From an uncultured Methylomonas sp. (GTDB lineage: Bacteria; Pseudomonadota; Gammaproteobacteria; Methylococcales; Methylomonadaceae): a stretch of DNA of 64,000 nucleotides. The DNA lies in the NCBI GenBank assembly GCA_936941155.1, contig CAKZJE010000034.1:62001-126000 (forward strand). Direction: 5' to 3'. The notes beneath the pieces are model-generated. The model was not told where the DNA came from, did not search any database, and saw only the letters and a program-made list of their open reading frames with translations. This document shows, one piece after another, positions 38,901-45,413 of this stretch (positions within the stretch are counted from its first letter, which is position 1; the number at the start of each line of letters is the position of its first letter). Made by a program: the position numbers and the translations under genes.

Positions 38901-40488
38901 GAAAAAGAAAATTGATGCTGAGCTTGCCACTACCAAAAAACTAGCAAAGACAGAAAAAGAGCAAGCTATCAATAAAGCGCAAGCGGATCATAAGCAAGCG
39001 ACAGTAGATGCTAAAGCCTTGTCAAAACAAGCAGTTGAAAAAACCAAAGAAGCGGAACTCAAAGTTGCAACTGCGGAAACCGATGCAGCAGATAAAAAAG
39101 ATAAACTGGATGTTGCAGTGAAAGAGCGTGAGCAAGTGAAAAAAGACTTAGATGACGCGCAAAAACAATTTGATGATCTTACCTCTGCGAAGGACAAACT
39201 GAAGACTTTAGACACCGCTAAAGAAGCGTTTGAGAAAAAATTGGCAGATACCAGAAAACAAGCGGCTGATGAGGTGCTCGCCGTTGGCAAAGATGCAGAT
39301 GCGAAGAAAAAACAAGCAGAAGCAGATAAACAACTTGCTATCACGAACAAAGACAAAGCAGGCATTAAAAAAGCGGAGGAAGATATTGCTGCCGCCAATA
39401 AACTTGTTGCGGATGCAAAAGAAAAAGCATTCAACGATGTGCGTAAAGTTGAAGAAACGGGGCGAAAAGAGCTGAAAGAAGCTAACCGAGAAGCTATGCT
39501 TGAGCACAGCAAAGAATCTCTTGCTGCAAAAATTAAAGCGAGTGATGAAAAAATTGCTGATGTACAAACCGCTATAGACAAAGCTCAACAAGTTAAAAGT
39601 GACGCAAATAAAACATTGACTGAAAAGGAAACCGCACAAAAAGACAGTAGCAAAAAACTTGATGACGCTAACAGCGCGAAGCAAAAGGCAGAGGACGCTG
39701 TTAAACAAAATCCAAAAGATGCAAAAGCTCAGGAAAATTTGAAAAAAGCCACGCAAGCAGTTGAGGATGCCAACAAAGCGAAACAATCTGCCGATACCGC
39801 TCTTGCAGATGCGAAAAAAGCTAAAGTTAATGCAGATAAAACAACGGGAGATGAAAGAATAGCTCTTGCCAAAAAACAAGCTTTGCTAAGACAAAAAGAG
39901 GCTGCGGATGCCGAACTGAAAGCACTGACTGATAAAAAAACACAGTTTGATGAAGCGAAAAAGAATGCCGCCACACAACTGGCGGATGCTAAAACTAAGG
40001 CAGATCAATTGGTGAAAGATGCAGAAGCGAAAGTGACTGCGGCAACAACACCTGAAGAAAAAACGGCAGCTGAAACAGTGCTGGAGGAAACCAAAGCCAA
40101 AGCAGAAACAGATAAAGCAGCGGCTGAGAAGTTGCACGATGAAACGGTTGCCACAGCTGATAGAAAATATGAAGGTGCGAAAAAAGCAGCCAAACCAACC
40201 AATTATTCTATTATGGATGACATTAAAAAAGGAGGCGACAAAGGTGTTGAACTCACCATGATTAACCAAGTTGTTGAAATACCCAAAAATGCTACCAATG
40301 TTACAGCGGTAACAGAAGACGGCGAGGCATTACCAGACTGGGTGAAATTTGACGCAAAAACTGGCACGTTTACGGGTGTTCCTCCGAAAGATTATGAAGG
40401 TGATTTGAAAGTTGTGATTAAAGCTGTGCAAGAAGATGGGACGGTCAAATCAATCTCGGTTGAAATTGATAAACGCAAAAAAGAGTAA
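29959..40488 (+). CDS. TpsA filamentous-haemagglutinin-like exoprotein with coiled-coil C-terminus
   Basis: 3509 residues. The N-terminus is an extended signal peptide (ESPR): [20 protein letters not shown], then a hydrophobic core ending SAFSYADG. The TPS secretion domain carries [20 protein letters not shown] (about 166-185). Residues to about 1150 are FHA-type beta-helix repeats. A stretch with extra Cys/Trp (about 1160-1330) interrupts them, then haemagglutinin-type repeats (SGGNL, STxGxxxxxG) run from about 1590 to 2600. Residues about 2635-3410 are a Lys/Ala/Asp-rich heptad-like coiled coil. The last 90 residues form a cadherin/He_PIG-like domain ([18 protein letters not shown]). No VENN motif, toxin tip or immunity gene follows, so it looks like a structural adhesin. 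AAGGGAG precedes the ATG. Confidence 0.93.
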   Translation: [3509 protein letters not shown]

Positions 40489-40533
40489 TCGTTTTTCACT
40501 GGTTCAGTCTGTCATTTTTTTAAATCTGGCAGA

Positions 40534-40632
40534 CTGAAGAAGTCTGTTTTTGCACAATCAACACACGCTTTGGCAAAGAATACAAATCGCACTGCGTTCA
40601 TTAAAGGTGCAATAACTGGCGCACCGATTTAG
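40534..40632 (+). pseudogene. Fragment of the pilin-like gene 3' end
   Basis: 99 bases, in frame with the stop, encode KSVFAQSTHALAKNTNRTAF then IKGAITGAPI. This aligns without gaps to the end of the pilin-like protein encoded at 27550-27648 (KWSVFAQATNTLADNAKCAS, YINGAIASAPI). The rest of the gene is absent; upstream lies the tpsA end with a CAGTCTG/CAGACTG hairpin (40505-40536). The homology continues through the terminator. It marks the right edge of the two-partner secretion segment. Confidence 0.85.
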
Positions 40633-40658
40633 ATTCACCTACAATTTATCAACATTCT

Positions 40659-40691
40659 ACGGATAACGGTTTTCAAAGAGTCGTTATCCGT
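40659..40691 (+). terminator. Intrinsic terminator, duplicate of the one at 27676
   Basis: ACGGATAACG ... CGTTATCCGT stem with a following T run, 32 bp before dcd. It belongs to the duplicated pilin 3' end. Confidence 0.9.
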
Positions 40692-40722
40692 TTTTTTTAC
40701 TTTCTAAGCAGATAAAAAAGAT

Positions 40723-41289
40723 ATGAGTATTAAATCGGATAAATGGATACGCCGGATGGCGCAAGAACACGGCATGATTTTCCCTTTTGAAAGCGGACAA
40801 GTCAGACAATCTGAACACGGCAAAGTCATTTCTTACGGCACATCCAGCTATGGCTATGACGTGCGCTGCGCGGATGAATTTAAAGTGTTCACCAATATTA
40901 ATTCTGTGATTGTTGATCCGAAAAACTTTGATACCAGCAGTTTTGTCGATATAAAGTCTGATGTGTGCATTATTCCGCCCAACTCTTTTGCACTGGCGCG
41001 AACAGTGGAATATTTTAAAATTCCACGCGATGTGTTGACGGTTTGCTTAGGAAAATCGACGTATGCAAGATGCGGCATTATTGTCAACGTAACGCCTTTA
41101 GAACCCGAATGGGAAGGACATGTTACGTTAGAGTTTTCCAACACCACGCCGTTGCCTGCAAAAATTTATGCCAATGAAGGCGTGGCGCAAATGTTGTTTT
41201 TTGGTGGCGATGAAGTGTGCGAAACTTCATACAGAGACCGAGGTGGAAAATATCAAGGACAACAAGGCGTTACATTGCCGAAAGCGTAA
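40723..41289 (+). CDS. dcd: dCTP deaminase
   Basis: 188 residues, the family length. [26 protein letters not shown] and the catalytic-Glu region [20 protein letters not shown] are all present. The enzyme converts dCTP to dUTP, supplying dUMP for thymidylate synthesis. It is a housekeeping gene lying between the adhesin locus and the GT41 gene. A MITE-like repeat starts right after the stop codon. Confidence 0.96.
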   Translation: MSIKSDKWIRRMAQEHGMIFPFESGQVRQSEHGKVISYGTSSYGYDVRCADEFKVFTNINSVIVDPKNFDTSSFVDIKSDVCIIPPNSFALARTVEYFKIPRDVLTVCLGKSTYARCGIIVNVTPLEPEWEGHVTLEFSNTTPLPAKIYANEGVAQMLFFGGDEVCETSYRDRGGKYQGQQGVTLPKA

Positions 41290-41412
41290 GAACTTGGCTA
41301 AAAATAACTTCTCGATTTTTGAGTGTTGATGTAGGGGCGAATTCATTCGCCCTAGGCAATTAAAATCGCCCCTACATAAGTCATTGTAAAAAAATCAGGG
41401 AGGTTATTATTG
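41290..41412 (+). repeat. MITE-like palindromic element, left copy at GT41 gene
   Basis: It starts AACTTGGCTAAAAATAACTT and holds an inner palindrome GTAGGGGCGA ... TCGCCCCTAC (41331-41375). It ends AAAAATCAGGGAGGTTATTA, whose complement resembles the start. The inverted relative at 43966-44069 lies on the other side of the GT41 gene and shares about 65 bp of alignable sequence. Confidence 0.7.
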
Positions 41413-41426
41413 ACAGAATACTAGGC

Positions 41427-41455
41427 TCTAGAGACGTTGCAATGCAATGCTCTAC
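41427..41455. repeat. Imperfect palindrome related to the GTAGAGACG family
   Basis: CTAGAGACGTTGCAATGCAA then TGCTCTAC; halves are complementary apart from a slip. It looks like a decayed member of the repeat at 2895 and 54523. It lies in the GT41 leader, 60 bp before the start codon. Confidence 0.5.
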
Positions 41456-41514
41456 GACGGAGAATATTTTTGTCACGCGCTTGTTATCTCTCTACAAAAT
41501 ACAACAAAAGCATA

Positions 41515-43743
41515 ATGAGTTCATTTTCCATAGAGCAAACTCTGCAACAAGCGATTGCCCATCACCGCGCTGGCGAATTGTCACAAGCCGAGCAACTGTA
41601 TCGGCAAATTCTGCAAATTCAACCACAACATCCTGATGCAAATCACAATTTAGGTGTACTGGCGCAATCACTGAATAAGATGGAACTCGCGCTGCCCTTT
41701 TTTAAAACAGCACTCGATGTCAATCCCAAACAAGCACAATTTTGGCTAAGTTATATCGAAGCTTTAATAAAAACCAATCAAATCGAAACTGCGCACACGT
41801 TTTTAATCAATGGCAAAAAAGCAGGTTTGCAAGGTGAAAAAACCAACGCATTAACAGAACAACTGGCGCAATTAATGGAAAAATCGCCTTCTGAACTGCA
41901 AATAAATCAAGTGGTTGATGTTTTCGGGCAAGGAAATTATCAGAAAGCCGAACAAGCCGCGCGTGAATTAATTCAACAGTTTCCCAAACATCCTTTTGGC
42001 TGGAAAGCATTAGGCGTAATCCTCAGTAGCTTGGGGCGATCAGAAGAAGCTTTGCAAATAAAAATAAAATCGGTGGCATTAGCCCCAAACGATGCCGATG
42101 CTTTTTACAATTTAGGAAACAATTTTAGAGAGTTACACAGGCTTGAAGAAGCTGAAAAAACCTATCGGCAAGCCATTAAACTGCAACCCGATTTTGCAGA
42201 TACTTATATTAATTTAGGTCTGACACTGCAAGAATTAGGGCATTTGCTTGAAGCAGAAAAAGTTTACAACCATGTTCTTACTTTAAAAACAGATAACGCA
42301 GAATTGTTTTATAACTTTGGCATTACGTTGCAAGAATTAAGACAATTTTCAAAAGCAGAAAAAATTTATCGGCAGGCCATCGCGCTGAAACCGGATCATG
42401 CCAAAGCGTATAACAATCTCGGCAATGTGTTAAAAGAATTAGGCTGCTTGCAAGAGGCGCACGATTGTTATCGAACAACCTTAACCCTGCAACCCGATTG
42501 TGCGGACGCGCAAAGCAATGTGCTTTATTTATATGATTACGTTGAAAATTATTGTGCGGAATTTCGCTTTAAAGAAGCCAAACATTACGGTGAAATTGTG
42601 GCTAAAAAAGTTGCGCTGCCTTATCGACAGTGGCTTTGTGCATCACCCGCAAATCGCTTGCGGATAGGATTTGTGTCTGGTGATTTTCGTAATCATCCGG
42701 TCGGGTATTTTTTGGAAAATATGTTAAGGCATTTAGCACAGCAAGATTTTGAATTAGTTGCTTATTCTGCTTGTCGGACAGCAGATGAGGTGACAGAGCG
42801 GCTTAAAAATTATTTTACGCAGTGGCAACCTATTTTCACATTAGATAATGCGCAGGCAGCGCGGTTAATTCATCAAGATGGAATACATATTTTATTTGAT
42901 TTATCAGGGCACACCGGATTTTCACGCCTGCCGTTGTTCTCATGGAAACCCGCGCCGTTGCAAATCAGTTGGTTAGGGTATTGGGCAACCACTGGCGTTG
43001 CCGAAATAGATTATGTGTTAGTCGATAAAGTCGGTGTGCCGGAAACTCAGCAAATTTATTTCACCGAAAAATTAGCCTATTTGCCCAATACACGCTTATG
43101 TTTTTCTCCGCCGAATGTTGAACTGGCGGTTGCGTCATTGCCAGCCTTGAGCAACGGTTACATAACCTTTGGATGTTTTCAAAATTCCACCAAAGTCACC
43201 GATGAAGTATTGGAATTATGGCAAAAGATTTTAACGCATCTGCCGACTGCGCGATTGCGTTTTCAAAGTAAGCAACTTTCGGATGAAAAATTTGTGCAAT
43301 CTTTTTGGCAGCGTTTGCAAAACCAAGGGATTGATTGCCAACGTGTGAGTTTTCATGATGCGGCTAAGCGCGAACAGTATTTAGCTGCCCATGCGCAGGT
43401 TGATTTGATTTTAGATACGTTTCCGTACACCGGCGGCACGACAACTTGCGAAGCCTTGTGGATGGGCGTTCCTACTTTAACTTTGGTGGGAGAAAGTTTG
43501 TTAGCGCGACAAGGTGCAAGCTTGCTATCTGCGGCGGGTTTATCGGATTGGATTGTGTACGATAAACAGAACTATTTTGAAAAAGCGATTCAGATAGCAA
43601 CAGAAGTAACAGAGCTTGCCACATTACGCGCCCGCTTGCGTGAACAAGTGTTAGCGTCGCCTTTATTTGATGCGCCGCTGTTTGCGAAAAACTTTGCACA
43701 AGTGTTGCAAGCACTTTGGCATGACAGAAAATTTGCAGATTAA
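41515..43743 (+). CDS. TPR / GT41 (OGT-SPINDLY-like) protein glycosyltransferase
   Basis: 742 residues from the ATG at 41515. The N-terminal 340 residues are tetratricopeptide repeats (AEKTYRQAIKLQPDFADTYI, AEKIYRQAIALKPDHAKAYN). The C-terminal half is a GT41 domain in two Rossmann lobes: RLRIGFVSGDFRNHPVGYFL, ILFDLSGHTGFSRLPLF, ISWLGYWATTG, YITFGCFQNSTKVTDEVLEL, and DLILDTFPYTGGTTTCEALW with the nucleotide-sugar binding region. GT41 enzymes put GlcNAc, fucose or hexose on proteins; the HMW1C branch glycosylates two-partner adhesins. The tpsA gene ends about 1 kb upstream, so TpsA is a reasonable candidate substrate (inference). Inverted MITE-like repeats bracket the gene. Confidence 0.9.
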   Translation: MSSFSIEQTLQQAIAHHRAGELSQAEQLYRQILQIQPQHPDANHNLGVLAQSLNKMELALPFFKTALDVNPKQAQFWLSYIEALIKTNQIETAHTFLINGKKAGLQGEKTNALTEQLAQLMEKSPSELQINQVVDVFGQGNYQKAEQAARELIQQFPKHPFGWKALGVILSSLGRSEEALQIKIKSVALAPNDADAFYNLGNNFRELHRLEEAEKTYRQAIKLQPDFADTYINLGLTLQELGHLLEAEKVYNHVLTLKTDNAELFYNFGITLQELRQFSKAEKIYRQAIALKPDHAKAYNNLGNVLKELGCLQEAHDCYRTTLTLQPDCADAQSNVLYLYDYVENYCAEFRFKEAKHYGEIVAKKVALPYRQWLCASPANRLRIGFVSGDFRNHPVGYFLENMLRHLAQQDFELVAYSACRTADEVTERLKNYFTQWQPIFTLDNAQAARLIHQDGIHILFDLSGHTGFSRLPLFSWKPAPLQISWLGYWATTGVAEIDYVLVDKVGVPETQQIYFTEKLAYLPNTRLCFSPPNVELAVASLPALSNGYITFGCFQNSTKVTDEVLELWQKILTHLPTARLRFQSKQLSDEKFVQSFWQRLQNQGIDCQRVSFHDAAKREQYLAAHAQVDLILDTFPYTGGTTTCEALWMGVPTLTLVGESLLARQGASLLSAAGLSDWIVYDKQNYFEKAIQIATEVTELATLRARLREQVLASPLFDAPLFAKNFAQVLQALWHDRKFAD

Positions 43744-43769
43744 ATGTTGATGAAAAAACGGCTAGTTTT

Positions 43770-43930
43770 TTGAAATCTGGAAGGTTTAGGCGATAAATTT
43801 TTTCTTAACGACTTAACGTGTAACTAAAACAGTTTTTGTGAATTTTCAAGCATCTGAAATTTTCAAAACGACCAGTCGTCTTAAAATAATTTCAAAAATG
43901 ACCGGTCGTCTTTAAAATTTTTTGCATAAC
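43770..43930. repeat. Composite dispersed repeat with two GACCGGTCGTC-type palindromes
   Basis: The first half keeps only one arm of the hairpin (CTGGAAGGTTTAGGCGATAAA, 43777-43797). A CGACTTA segment follows. Then come two palindromic cores, ACGACCAGTCGTC (43868-43880) and GACCGGTCGTC (43901-43911), each with TTTTCAAAA-like flanks. It matches the copies at 27740 and 63317. No gene lies in 43744-44067. Confidence 0.65.
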
Positions 43931-43965
43931 TTTTAGCTGAGGAGATTTGTTAAGAAACGTGCATT

Positions 43966-44069
43966 TAATAATCTCGACAACTGTAGGAGCGAATTCATTC
44001 GCACAGTGCGGATAAATCAGCATCTACATTAACATTCAGAAATTGGGAGGTTATTTTTAGCCAAGTTCT
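43966..44069 (-). repeat. MITE-like palindromic element, right copy at GT41 gene
   Basis: On the minus strand it reads AGAACTTGGCTAAAAATAAC, then CTCCCAATTTCTGAATGTTA, matching the left copy at 41290. It contains GTAGGAGCGAATTCATTCGC at 43983-44002. It ends at the stop codon of the diguanylate cyclase gene. Confidence 0.7.
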
Positions 44070-45162
44070 AAGCAAGCACAACTTGATTGCGCCCTTGCGA
44101 TTTAGCAAGGTACAACGCATCGTCTGCGGATTTCACCAATGTGGCGGATTTTTGCTGGGGATTTGGGGAAACAATGGCAACCCCAATGCTGACTGTGACG
44201 GTTTTTAACGTTGATAACTCATGTTCTAAATTCAAATTTTCAACATTCTCACAAATGTTTTTTGCAAGCGAGAGCACTATTTCTAAAGAAGTGGACGGAC
44301 ATAAAAATGCAAATTCTTCGCCGCCATAACGCGCCACTAAATGATCTTCGTTGCTGATGGTTTCTTTTAACACGGCTGCGATTTTGCGCAAACACTCATC
44401 GCCAGCTTGATGTCCGTAATGGTCGTTATATTTTTTGAAAAAATCCACATCTAACATTGCCAAAGCAATCGACTGTCCTTCACACAGCACGCGCTGCCAT
44501 TCAAGGGCTAAAAACTCATCAAATCGGCGACGATTGGGAATATTTGTCAAAGCATCGGTGGTGCTCAATGCCATGAGTTGGCGATTGGTTTCTTGTTGTT
44601 CGACACTCAATTCTTTGAGTTTTAATTCTGCGGTTAAAGCCGCTTGCAGGCGTTCATTGAGTTGTTGCAAATGCAGTTCTTTTTTATGCAGTTGTTTAAT
44701 TAATTCAGCTTGTTGCAAATTCAGTTCGGTGAGGGCTGCATTTTTTTGCGCAATATTTTGATCTTGCAGATATTTATGCAGAGCTTCTGTGACGGTAAGT
44801 TTAAAGTCCGCGTGATGCCAAGGCTTTGCGATATAGCGGTACAGCATGGCGTATTTAATGGCATTGGCAACGCCTTCAATGGTGGCATGACCTGTGAGCA
44901 TGATTTTGATGGCGTTTGGCAATTTCTGATGAATTCGTTGCAACACCTCATCGCCTTTCATTTCTGGCATTAGATAATCGGAAATGACAAGCGGAATTGC
45001 GTAGTTGCTTGCTTGTAATTCATCAATCAAATCAAGTGCATCTTGTCCACTTTCAGTGACTTCAATTAAATAGTCGCCTAAAAAAATATTTTTCAATTCA
45101 GCTTTTAAAGCATTCAGTATCATGACTTCGTCATCAACACACAGAATAATTTGTTTAGACAT
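44068..45162 (-). CDS. Response regulator with GGDEF diguanylate cyclase domain
   Basis: 364 residues from the ATG at 45162 (MSKQIILCVDDE). An in-frame start 18 codons upstream would add an unusual tail. The receiver domain (1-125) has acidic pair DD and phospho-acceptor Asp in VISDYLMPEMKGDE. A coiled coil (about 130-200, rich in Leu/Gln/Glu) leads to the GGDEF domain: TDALTNIPNRRRFDEF and active-site YGGEEFAF. The position of the RxxD inhibitory site reads NEDH, so product inhibition there is unlikely. It makes c-di-GMP when phosphorylated; the partner kinase is not in the window. The stop codon abuts the MITE-like repeat. Confidence 0.92.
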   Translation of the reverse strand: MSKQIILCVDDEVMILNALKAELKNIFLGDYLIEVTESGQDALDLIDELQASNYAIPLVISDYLMPEMKGDEVLQRIHQKLPNAIKIMLTGHATIEGVANAIKYAMLYRYIAKPWHHADFKLTVTEALHKYLQDQNIAQKNAALTELNLQQAELIKQLHKKELHLQQLNERLQAALTAELKLKELSVEQQETNRQLMALSTTDALTNIPNRRRFDEFLALEWQRVLCEGQSIALAMLDVDFFKKYNDHYGHQAGDECLRKIAAVLKETISNEDHLVARYGGEEFAFLCPSTSLEIVLSLAKNICENVENLNLEHELSTLKTVTVSIGVAIVSPNPQQKSATLVKSADDALYLAKSQGRNQVVLA

Positions 45163-45413
45163 AGAGTTTCTCAGATAAAAAGTTTCCAAGTTAAACTGAT
45201 GAAAAAAATCAGACAAGGAGGGTTGGTTTTTAGGTTATACAAACAACTTGAATAACGCGCAAACACTTATCATTTTATAGGACAGGTGGCATGAAAGAAA
45301 GTAGCGGGTATGTTTTTCGCTTAATAGCTGCTTTTTACTGTTAGTGTTCAAACTTGTGAATGCGATAGAATTAGCAGCGAAAATAATTCACTTATTCTGC
45401 AAAGGGGAGACTT

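Noticed and set aside
38475-39879. Apparent membrane or Phe/Ser-rich proteins antisense to the TpsA coiled coil
   Set aside because: Lys/Ala codons read in reverse give Phe/Ser/Leu runs; this is a shadow of the coiled-coil coding sequence.
28040-40488. Contact-dependent inhibition (CdiB-CdiA-CdiI) locus
   Set aside because: No VENN motif, toxin tip or small immunity gene; the C-terminal part is a coiled coil plus cadherin-like domain.
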